A stretch of DNA of 48,775 nucleotides, taken from a virus. Positions 31,501 through 43,500 of this stretch are shown in pieces. The stretch is taken from positions 1 through 48,775 of the IMG/VR virus record IMGVR_UViG_3300041016_000579; one strand, written 5' to 3'. How positions within the stretch are numbered: position 1 is the first letter of the stretch; the number at the start of each line of letters is the position of its first letter. The translations under genes and the position numbers were made by a program. The notes beneath the pieces were generated by a model, which worked only from the letters and a program-made list of their open reading frames with translations, was not told the origin of the DNA and made no database searches.

Positions 31501-34500
31501 CCTCCTGTTCGATTTTCTGCCTAAGGGTGGTGAGTTCGGTAAGAAGTTTTCCTCCCTCAACCTGTTCAAACGATGAACCTAGGTACGAATCAATCATAGG
31601 TCCGAAGGTACTCGATTGGTACCTGTCTGATTGGAGTTCCTCAATGCCAAGGACTGCCATGGTGTCACGCTTCATCATCAGTGAGTTAGACAGTTCACTC
31701 AGGGGGGCATTAGCCCTATGGTATGCGGTGACAATGACGTCGCTATGGCGAGCATGACCAAGTTGCATGGTCGAGGACGGGGTGCTCTTGTGCCCCGTCC
31801 CGCTCATTCGACTTTCGGCAACACGCTTCACTCTTATGATACGGGACAGAGAGTCCATCTGCATCTGAATCCTAGACTGCTCCTCTGCGGTGTCTGCGGC
31901 CTTGAAAAGTTCCTTCAGGCTTGAGAGATAGGTGTCCGCTTTACTAAGTCCCATGCCAGTGTGCAGGGTATCCCACCTGTAACTGCCAATACCGCTGGTG
32001 TAGTTTCCGTAGTCAGGATGACCATCTTGAATCTGCATGTTGAAGGCAGTCTTTGCAGACTCACCGACCGTGTCCTTGGAAGAAGTTCCAGTCCTCTTGG
32101 AGGTAACCGAAGTCTCTTGGCCCCAGTCCATGATTAGGTCTACTGGCACGCTGTTGGAGCGGAAATCTGGAATCTCAAAGTCGAACCCAGCGACCCTAGA
32201 GGCGGCTTCTAGTTTGGCCTTTGCAAAGGCATCATTAAACACAGACCTGTAAGTCTCAAGAACAGCAGGGGTGATGGCGACGTGAGGGAAGCCGCTCAGT
32301 TCAAGCGGGACATTTCTTCCTGACATTCCTACGTTAGCAGGAGGGTATCCAGTCGTTGCGGCATCAATGACACTTGTCTTTTCAACGTTACCAATGATGG
32401 CAACGGCGGTGTCTTTTTCGTAGAATTGTTCGAGGGCAGACTGAAGTGCGTCGTCATGCATCTTCCTGATGGTAGCAAGGTAGGCTACCATAACTCCCTT
32501 TTCTTCTTCTGGCGTAGTCTCGATGGCGTCCTCAATCTCCTTAACCTGACGCATACGTTCCTCGTGGAACCTGCGAGCCGTAGACCTAATGGCCGCTTCG
32601 GGGCTATTAACGCTGGCAACATAGGGCGACTTGGTCAGTTGGTCAGACCTACGGCCAGTGACTGGGTACATAGCCCAAAGGAACTTGGCTACCTCGGTCT
32701 TGGTAAGTTTGTTATCCCTGTTGTCGTGCAAGAAGTCAGCAAGTCCAAGGACTCGCATTTCATTCTTAGACACGGAGTTCTCCATGAACATTTCATACCA
32801 TTCTCCACCCTTGGCCACCTCGACAGCCTTCTTTACCTTCCTCGTAGCACCGCTTGCATTCCTTTCAAGCATGGGAACAAGGCCAGTCCTAAGGACATTC
32901 AAAGCCCTAGGTGCGAACTGGTAGGGAGAGCCTCCGATACCAAATTGTAGGCCACGCCTGATGTCGTGCTCATACATGCCGACGCCGCCAGTAGATAGGT
33001 TGATTCTTTCAACCTTAGGTGCGTTGCCCGTGATAGTCTCAACCCTAAGGAGCATTTCCTGTGCGGCCTTGGCCTCTGGCAGGGTGGTAAAAGGAGTGTC
33101 AATGTTTCCTACATGGTAGAATCCGTCATGAGTATAGACAGCCATCGTAGTCTCAGCCTCGGCGGCGACGTAAGCGTCGCTTACCTGCTGGCCTTTTGTG
33201 ATGTTAGCCTTGCCGCTCGTCTTGGCATGGGAGTACTTCTGGTCGAGGGTCTTCATGGCATAGCCTCCCTCCTTGAATAGCATGGAAGGCACCTCAGCCT
33301 CAACGCCACCAGACATCACAGAGTCCCTGTAGGCTAAGGCTTCAGACTCAATCCTGAAGGCCATGACCTTTCTGGTCTTGACGGGCATTCCAGACGTATC
33401 GACACCAGTGACAACGTCATGGCCTACCATGAAGCCAGACTTGTCGCTTTTCCTGATTACAGTGACGTTGTTCTTCTTTACGTCGTCCCAAGCAAAGCGT
33501 TGCAGGTGCTTAGAGTCAGGCATGAGCAGGTCAATGACCGCAGACCTATCTCCGTTCATAGCAAAGGCACGCTCAACGTCAGGCATGAAGTAACCGCTTT
33601 CGGCACCCAGCATCCTTTCGTGTGCACCAGTAAGGTCACGAATTAGGTCTGGGTTAATGAATGAAGCCCGTGTTGCATGCTGTTCAATTTCCTTAGCAAA
33701 GTTGCTAGGACCACGAGCATCAACAGAGCCCTCAAGAGAGTAGCCAACAAGGCTAGGCTTTCCACTTGAAATGCCATAGGACTCACCACGCATTTCTCGG
33801 TGACTAGCAAGTGCACGCAAGAATGTGTTTCTGGCCGTTCCAGTTATTCCACCAAATTCGTCAATGTGGCCGAAGTACGGACTATCGCCCGTTGGTCCGC
33901 CAGCCCAGTATCTGTAATTCCCATTCCTTGCGTAAGCACCAACCCTGTCATTTGTCCTTAAAGACTCTGAGTGATAGGCAACTAGCGTGAAGTAAGCAGA
34001 CTGAAGGAGGTCCAGCCCAGCGTGCTTTGGCAGGATAATGGTGTGGTACCCGTGTTCTGGTGAGGAAGTCCTCATCAGGTCATTTAGGTCCAGCAACTGT
34101 TTGACGTGTTCTTCGTTGCCAGCAACAAACTCAGAGAAGTCCAAGGCACGGCCATTTTCCCTTACATTCTTAATGGCATTACTTCCGTAGCCAAACTGGG
34201 TTATCTTGCGTGTAAATTCAGCGGATTCAATTTCGCTGGTAAGCCTTCCTAGCAGAGCACGCTTGGCAACAGACTTTGCGGCGAGTTCGTACTGCTTAAG
34301 TGATGCTGGGTGCAGTAAGTCAGAGGTATGGGCGATACGCCTGTCTAGCGTACGCATGGCTTTTCCATTGTCGCCAATAGCGTCTTGCATTCCAAGCATT
34401 CGACCAAGGGCCATTGGAATGAGAGTTTTAGTGTTGGAGTCCCAGCCGAGCGAACGCCTGTGGGAGAATCCAAGAGGTGCGATGTACCTATCCGCAGGAA

Positions 34501-37500
34501 CAGCATCAAGGTATGAGCCCAAGTTAATGTCTGGTGCGAGGTTAACCATGATTCTTCCGTCCTCTAGCCTACTCCATGCAAATCCGACCCTAGGCTTATC
34601 CCTTTCAGCACTCATGGCAGAAACAAAAGGTTGTCCGCTCCAAGCAATACTATGAGTGGAACTGTTGTTAAAGTGTCCAGCCCTAGTGTCGCTAGAAGCA
34701 AGTCCAATGAAACCTAATGACGGCTTTCTGGCAGACGAGAACCTTGCTGGCTGTACCGCTAGTTTGCTCGTTCCCAACTGACTGGCCAGATTCGCCAACC
34801 TGTTGACGATAATCTCACGCCTTACCCTAGAGGAGAATTCAGACTTTCTGACCCTAAGTGCCGCTTTTGTAGAATCGCCAGTGTCGGTGCCGAGCACAAT
34901 TTGCCCACCCTCTCCAGAGTTTATGTCATACCAAACATCCTTGGTTCCATAGGCACCCTCTGTATCAAGACCTTCGATGCTCTGCTTTTGCTCGGTAGCA
35001 ATAGTCTGGATTGCGTCATACACGCTCATTTCTTCCCCTAGCGGAGTCCTGTAAGCCGAACTTTGGACTCGAGCCTGAGGGTTCAGGTCCTTGAATGACT
35101 TGCGGTTTTTTTTCATTGTGAAACTACCACCAATAGTGGGCACTTCATTTGAGTGGGCAATGTCTGCGGAGTTGATGTCCATGCCAAGGTTGACGCTACG
35201 CCTGACCGACATGCTAGGCCTGTCGTATTGCAACCAAGCGTCACCAGCGACGGCGTCATGTGCTTTAACGCCATACTTACGCCAACCATGTTCCCTAGGT
35301 TTCCTAGTCTTAATTCCCTTAAGTGAAGCGACGCCCATGAAATAGCCCCTCCAAAAGGTAACGCTACCCGCTTGTTGGCGGATGTTTTTGCTCATGTAGG
35401 AAATCGTCGAGGTACCATGTCCAGTCGGCACGTCATTTCCGTAAACTCCACTGTCTCCATACTGCTGGTCGAAGCCAAACGTAGCACCCATGTCATGAGC
35501 CTCCATGATTTCAGGAGCCCTTTCTTGGCTCCTTTTTGACAGTGCATGTGTCTGGGCCATATTCAGCCTCAGTAAGGTTCCGTCGATAGCCTGAGCCGAA
35601 GAAGCCTCGTAAACAATCCTTTCAAGGTTGGTCTTATCGACCTGCGTGTACCATTCTTCAATCATGGTCTTCATTTTGACCATATGCTCTGGGTTACGCA
35701 TGTCGGCAGTCTCTGCGAAAGCCACAATCTCGTGGTAGTTGCCTACTTCTAGTACCTTAGTGTCATGCACAATCCTGCCTCCCTTGACGTCGGGGAATCC
35801 TAGGTTGTTGTGGGCTAAGATAAACGGAGCGACCATCATGCCTAGCACCGCAGTGTTAATGCCTCTGGTGCTGGTATTTAGTAATGGGTTTTGGCTTATG
35901 TTTTGGTCGCCGAACAAGCCGCCAGTTTGATAGTCGGCCTGAATTTGCGGTCCCCTGTTAGCCAATGCCCAATCTACGAAGTTAGCATTCGCATCTGGCA
36001 CGTGCTTGCTAAGGTTAGCAAAAGTGTTCTGGCTAGCAAACAACAGTCCGCTAATAACAGTCTGGGTTGATGTTTCGGCAGGAAGTGGAGTGGTTACGTC
36101 ATCAGGCAATGCACCACGTTCAATGAACGATGCCACATGGTCAGCATAGGTACTTGGCTTGCTTACGATGTCACCGTCACCGTCAAAAATGGTTCCGCCG
36201 ATAAGGCCAGTAACGACGGCCTCAAGATTGTGTGCATTTGTGTTCATCCCCTTCATTAGCCACTTGGGGATTTGCGTCTCCATGCCAAAGGCTGGGAGAG
36301 TGGCACTGCTGACGGCCTCTGGGTCTGCAAGGGAGGTATCTACGTCAACGAAAGAGTCTTCGCCTACCTTGATGATTGCGGCACCTGCTTCACGCTTAGA
36401 GCCACGGAGTGCAACATGGTGAGGAAGCACGGCCTCCATGCCGACGTAAACTTCGGTGCGTTGGACAGTAATGGGTGCGAGGGTTCCAGCAACCTTGCTG
36501 GCGACACCTAACTGAATTTGGAACACCTTACCCATGTCCTTGGCTTGTGCATTAAAGACAGTCTTTTTGGCCTCAAGCATGCTGGTGAGCAGGTCAAAAG
36601 TAGCACCAGCGGTCATTCCCTGTGCCAACTTTTCACTGAGGAACTTTTGGACAAAACCGCCAGCCCTGTACGGAGTAAGGTCTTGTTTTCCATTTTCATG
36701 AAAACGACGCAACTCACCGACTTCATCAATTTGCAGGTCAATTTCGGACATACGATGCTCTATTGCGTCGGCGTGGTCCCTGAGCCTCATAGTGACGACA
36801 TTAAATTCTTCACCGCTCCAGTTAAACTGAGCCTTTGCCATCCTGCTTTGCGTTGTTTCTACGCCATCGCCAACGGCAACATCCTGCATTAGCCTATCCC
36901 TTGAAGTCAGGGATTCTTGCGAGTTTATGACTGCCCTACTAAGCGTCTGGTCGAAGGCTCCTCCAATCGAAATAGCAAGACCGCTTTCGGCACGCTCGAA
37001 CGGAATAGCAGAATCGCCAGATATGAAGGCAGACTCTCCGAATAAAAACCCTCCATGGAGAGTTCCAAGCGTGTGCATTTGTTCAACGGAAAGCGGCGTG
37101 TGGGAGTGGCGGCTGGCCGCCATACCTCCAGCATTTGCCGCCCTAGAGATGACGGAACCTTTGCCGTGTATGCGAGCCAGTGCGGTAGGCTCGTAGTAGC
37201 CAGAAGACAGAGTATCCCTGTGACCTCCAACCATCATAGGAACTTGACCCTCGTTGGAATTCCTACCCCTGTTCCCTTCGACAATTGTCACTCGAACAAG
37301 CGACTTTTCAAGTTCACTCAACAGCATGACGGCGAGTTTAGACTTCTCCCTAGGAGAGCCAGACGCCGAGTCCCTAACCATGTCAAAGACCTTGTTGAGC
37401 ATTGGCTCAATAAGCGTGGACAACCTCTGTAGCCTTTCGTTGAGAGTGTTGGCACGCTTTTGTCCCTCCCTTGAGTTCAAGGTAACGCTATGTTCAGCCA

Positions 37501-40500
37501 AGGTGGCCATGAAGCCAGAGGAGATACGCTCCCTGATTTTCTGTAATTCAACCATGTCTTCTGGAGCAGTAATGAACGCTTCAAGTTCAGGGACAGAGAA
37601 CTTAATTTCCTGACCGCTTAACTCAAACTTTCCGTACCTGTACTCCTTAGAGGTAACCTGAAACGGGCTGTACCCGCCACGCTGTGCAAGTATTCCCTGA
37701 ATGTGAGACTTAGAGGTACTTGGGAATGCGGCCAATACCTGCCTCATGACATCGCTGGAGGGCTTCCTAGCCAACACTGAGTCTGGGATGGCGTTCACTC
37801 CGAAACCAGAGTCCGATGCGTTGAACAACATCGAGAACTTGGAGTGGTTGTAGCAGAGAATGTTAAGAAGGTCATTCTTAGTCATTACTGTCTCTGGCCC
37901 AAACCCTGCGACAATGTCAGGAAGCATGACGGCAGTCGTAGCGTCATTAGAGAAGATTACTCCCCTCCTGTTAAGGTTGCTCATCACATCCCCAACCTTG
38001 AACACTGGCGGGAACGAATCGTCCATGATAGCGTCGATGACGCTGTTGCCTATGCTAAGCGTGTCGGCGGCGGTAATCTTGATGTTGGCAATCTCAACGA
38101 TGTCCTGAAGGCTGTAGGTGCCGTTTTCCCTCTGAGCACTAGGGGTAACGTACTCCTTTGGGACGTACCCCGTGTCGGCCTGACTGTAATTTCTGGTGGA
38201 CAGGCCCTCCATCTTGTTAGAAAGCCGTTCGATTGCTTCCCTGAAATCTCCTTGGACGATGTAGTTGCCAGTTTTGAAGACCAGTTTGCCTTCTTCAACC
38301 GCCCAGCCTCGCTCAATCAGGGAAAACCTTCCGAGCGATTCAATCTCATCACCAGACCTAGCGAGGATGTACCTAACTAGGGAAAGTTTACCGAGCATCT
38401 CATAGCCTCCGCTGTCGCCTTCCTTGGAGGCAATGCCACCAATAGACTTCATGATGACCTGAACGGGGTTATGCTTGCTGTACTGCAAGTAGGAGTCGAT
38501 GGCTCCAGTCTGCCGCTTCATCAGGCTGTCAGGAGTCTCGACGTTAGACTGGGCCATAGCCCTGTCGATAATGTCCATGACAGAACCCTCGGGAAGGAGG
38601 TCCTCAGAGTACTTCCTAGGGCTCTTATCAAGTTCGTCCTGCGTGAGCATCCTGCGTGCCTCAGTCTCACGGGCCATCCTCTCAGACGGCGTGTTCATGT
38701 AGTACATGTCCGTGTAGTCCTCTAGGGCCTGACGAACGAGGAGGGCTTTTTGTGTCGGCGTCGAATGCTCGATTGCCACCACGTTCCTGACAAGACCGAG
38801 GGCATTCATAGCCTGTCGGAATTGCGAGTCAAAGTTCATCTTGATGGCGTACGCAGGAGACTTCTTTTTAAGTTCCGCCCTCAATTTCGTCATGCTATCG
38901 TAGGCATGGAGGTGCTCGGTGAGCGTCTCAGCGTGTTTGTGGGCCTCCTGTAGGTCTAGAACCATGCGACCAAACGTGTCATCAACCCTTCCTGCCGAGG
39001 CTTCATGTGCCACAAAAGCGGCAAAGTTCCTAAGAGCCGTCTTCATCAGGGGGCTGGCCTTAGCACTAAGGTGCCTGATTACAGGAGAGTCTTTTGCAAG
39101 GGCTAGCCTGTCGGCCAAAGCGTTGACGTCTGGGGCGGCGGTATCTACGGCGTCGGACCATACGGCATCACGCTTCATGGCCTTAGAGATGACGTCAGAG
39201 ATGGCAAAGTTGCTCTTGATGCCAAGGAGATTGGCGAAGTGCCCCATGAGCACCTGCTTGTTAAGGTTAAAGATGTGACCATCCTCCTTCAGCATGTTGG
39301 CCTTCTCCTGAAGGACGTGCTGGGCCTCGTGCAGGATGATAGACGCAAGGGGGTTCTCGATAGTAAACCTGCTAGTCAGAGACTTGGCGTCATTGATGAC
39401 CATGCCGTCTGGGTCATTCTTCATGTTGAGTTCGGCGGCGGCAAAGGACCTAATGCCGAGTTCAATCAAAGACTCTCCAGAGGGGAGGGTTCTGGCGTAT
39501 GCACCATGGTCGTCAATCCACCTAACCTTGACGTCACGCATCTCTGGGTAGTAGTAGTACATCGACTCATGGCCGAACACCTTGCCTAGGGTGGTTTCCT
39601 TGCCGACAGGGATGTGGCTAGGGATGTACTTAGGGGAGTCAGGGATAGCGGCCCTACGCTTAACCTCAAAGGCATAGTCAGAGTATGCCTTCTCTGGGTC
39701 TGGCATGCCAGCAAACGGAAGCAGGTGGGGCTGGTTCTGGACGAAGGAAGTGTCTAGGTAGGCCTCCGAGTCAGAGAACTCAAAGGTCATTACCTTCTTG
39801 CCGTGAATAGTGATTTCCTTGGCGAGGCCAGCACGGAGAACCTCGTCACGGACCGAGGGCCTAAGTGCGTCTACGCCACCAACAGACATCCACTTCTTGT
39901 TGGCCATGTCATGGGTAGCGGCCTGAATCTTTCTGTGTTTGGCGACCCTAGCCTCAAGGGCTTTGGCGTCGTAACCAAATTTAGCATGGAACTGAGAGGA
40001 GACTCCGTAATCGTAGTGCAACTCAATCAACGTCTTCTCGCCACCAACATCCCAAAGGGTTGATGCGGTTGTGTTGTAGTTGGCTACTGCTTCACTCCAG
40101 TACCTGTCTCCAGCAATTGCTAGTTCCTGTGTAAATAGTTGAGGGTCGCCGCCGTTCTTGACCCGCTCAGCCTCTTTGGGTCCATACTTAGCCTTGAACC
40201 TACGCTCTGTGGCAACTGGGTCTAGTGCCTTGGCCAATCCAAGCAACGAGAAGGAGTTTTCAAGAGGGCTTTGCTTCCCAGTAGCCAACGCAATGTCGTG
40301 AAGTGCAACGGCTAGTTCGGTGGTATTTTTTGTTTTAGAAAATTGCTCCCAAACCTTTACTAAATTCTGGTCGCTGTTAGCAGATGAAGCAATGATGTCG
40401 TAAGAAAGGTCACGTGCCACATCTAGAATTCCTGCCCTCTCCATGCCTCGGTCATAAACATAATCACCAATTTCATTTGGCAACGCAGAGACGGCGACCC

Positions 40501-43500
40501 CAACTGTCTTCTTAGACATGTTGCCTCCTTTTGGTAAACCAAACGCAGAGCCTAACTCAGTGCCACCACGAACAGCGGGATTGGTGCCTAACGCATCGCC
40601 GTAACCCATTTTAATAATGCTTCCATGGTTCGTTGTGGCGTCTACGCCACTCCCAGAAACACGTACTGACACCCAGTTGGTGTCATTGAGGGAAATGCCT
40701 GTAGTTACTGCTTCTGCCTTTGGGTAAACTGACGTTCCAGTAGACTTTAGAGTACCTTTTACTTTCCTAGGAGATGCAGGTCCAACATGATACTCTTTTG
40801 AAATTACTCCTATGCCAGCATACGCTGAGTCAACGTAAATTTGGTGAATTTGATGGCTGAAAACGGTTTTTGCAAATGTGTTAAACGCATCTCTCTCAGA
40901 GAGAGTCATGCCATCTACGATTTTATCTAGCCTGATAGACAAGTCCTTGAAGTCCTTGTTCAATGATAGGTGAATCAGTGGGCCGTTGGGACCAGCAACA
41001 GGAGCAACTACGCCGTTTTCGTCTGGCAGGTTAAGTTGCCTGAGAAGTTCCATTGCCTGTCTTGCACGTGGCTGGTTTACGTTGCCACCAAAAGCCTTGG
41101 CGAATAAACCAAACACTCCTGTATGCCCTCTGAGTTCTATGATTTCCCTCCAAAGCCTTGCGGTTTCAAACTCCGACTTTGATTTCTTGAGTTGCTCCCA
41201 CCTAGGCTCCTTTTTATCACTGCACCATTCAGTTGATGCTATGGTGTCTTCCATGGCCTTTTTGTACTCAGGAGGAAGTTCACCCTTGCCTGAAACGTGG
41301 TCAAAAAGAGCCTTTGTGGCTTCTGCAATTTGCAAATTCTGCCCTCTGAGTTCTAGGGCGTTAGCGTCACTTGTTTTTGTCCAGAACGACATTCCTGCAT
41401 TTTCGGGGTTAAAGGCCCTAGCAATGCGTTCAGCGTGTGATTCCAGCATCTGATGGAAAATCCGCTGGGCTCCTTCTGGTGAGTGCTTTTCAAAGTATGA
41501 CCTGTCAAAAGTAATGACGGGTAGACCATCATGTTGGTGGGCTTCAATGGACATAGGCGTTCCATGGCTTTCAAAAGAGACTTTGTTAAAGTCATCTTCC
41601 CTAAACCTTAACTTCCCAAGCGTGCCTTCTGGAAGGTTGTTAGACACTTCATACTGTTTAGTAAGTTTTTTCCAGTCTGTATAAAGCGTAGAAATTTCTT
41701 CTCCTAATTTGGAAGGTACGGCTTTAAAAACTAAGGAGACAAAGTCCCTTGGCTCAATTTTTTCTGGGCTAATTCCAATCCCGCCTTGACGCACTGGGCC
41801 AACCTGTAGGTAGCCTTTTGCCCTAGCCGACGTAGCCTGATGGTACGCCAACTGGTCTTTCTGAATCTGCTGGAGACGCTCCGTCCTGTTCATCTGCGTC
41901 CATGCTTCGTCCGTAGGCAGGGCGAGCACGTCGGCTGGATTCATTGAGGACCTAAGGTGTTTCTGAGCGGCCTTGAACGCCTTATCCCTTTCCTTGTAAC
42001 TCCCAATCATGGCTCCGAATGGGCTAAACACCTTCCAATTGCTACCCTGAGTGGGTCGTTCACGCATTACCCTGTAGCCCTGACCGCTGGCGAACATATT
42101 GGCCGAGATTTCCTCAAAGCCAGCGACAGAAAGATTACGCCTAAGGGGCTCGTAGGACCTGCCGTGGTGGTAGGGGAACGGAGCGGCGGCGACCCTTTCG
42201 ACTCCTACAAGGTTCTCTAACCTAAGGGAGTGGATAGGGAAGTTGGGGTTTTCGTGACTGCTAAAGTAGCCTTCACGGGGAGGGTTAATGTAGGACTCGT
42301 CGGCCCTCTTGCTCGCACCAAACGTTTCGTACATGATGTCCCTGACCTTTTCAGCGTTGGCACCGAACTTAGGCTTGAACAGCGAAGCGGAGTCCACCCT
42401 AGCGGAAGGCTCCCTTAGCATGTTCATCATGTACACGTGGAAGAACTCGTTGAACTCTTGGAGCCCACTGAACAATGCCTTAACGTCAGGCCTAGACCAC
42501 ATCTTCATCTCACGACGATGTACTGCGGTGTAGTCCATGACAGTGGCTACATAGCCACCACGAGGTTGCCTGAGTTGCTTGCCCGTGCCATCCGTGGTCC
42601 TGTAGTACAACTTGAGTTCAAACGGGACAAACACCCTATGGGTGACTGGAACGTCCTCACCAAAGATACGCTTAAAGAGATTACCGACTGCGGTCCTATG
42701 GCTACTACCAAGGTTCTGGCCGTAGAACATGTTGCCGCTCGTAAAGCCGCTGGACTCGTAGGCCATGTAGGTATCCCTAAATGCCTTGGCTACACGGACA
42801 GACTCGGGGTCAAGGAAGCCACTGTCAGCGAGGGAGTCAAGGACCTCATCCTTCATGGTGTAGACGTCGGCAGTCCTGTTGCCGTGCTCGTCTAAAGTAA
42901 TCTTAGGCTTAAGTTCGTCAGGAAGTTGGTCAATGATGTCGAAGGCACCCTTGGATGACTTGGTGGACATCTCATTGCGTTCCTTCTCGCCTTTTAGCGT
43001 AGCACCAGTGCCACGAATGTTGAACAGGTGTTCTTTCCTGTGCTTCTTGGCCACGGCCAACTGCATCTCTGGGGACAAGTTCTGTACGGGGGCGTCGTTG
43101 GTGTTCTTCGCCGCATCAACCATGTTACGCAACAGGTTGTCCATTTGCGGTGCCCTCCTGTAGATGCCATCGTCGTAAACCTCTGCCTGAATGCTTGGCC
43201 TGTTGTCCTTCCCTAGCGGGGCACCATACTTAGCCCTGACACCAGCCATCTCAAGTTCGGTAGTCACCCTAGAAAGACGCTCAAGGAACTTACGTTCGAA
43301 GTACATCCTAAGGGGCTTCTGGTCGGCAGGGATGTTGAGGTCCTGAAGGTTGGTGTGAATGAACATGTTTTCAGCATGGCCAGACATCATTTCTTCAAAG
43401 ATGTACCTGAGAGGCATGTTCGCCTCTACATTAGGGTCAAGGCTGGCAATTTCGCCTATTCTAAACGGACTGGGCTGGCCCCTGTCCTGCTGATTGAAAA

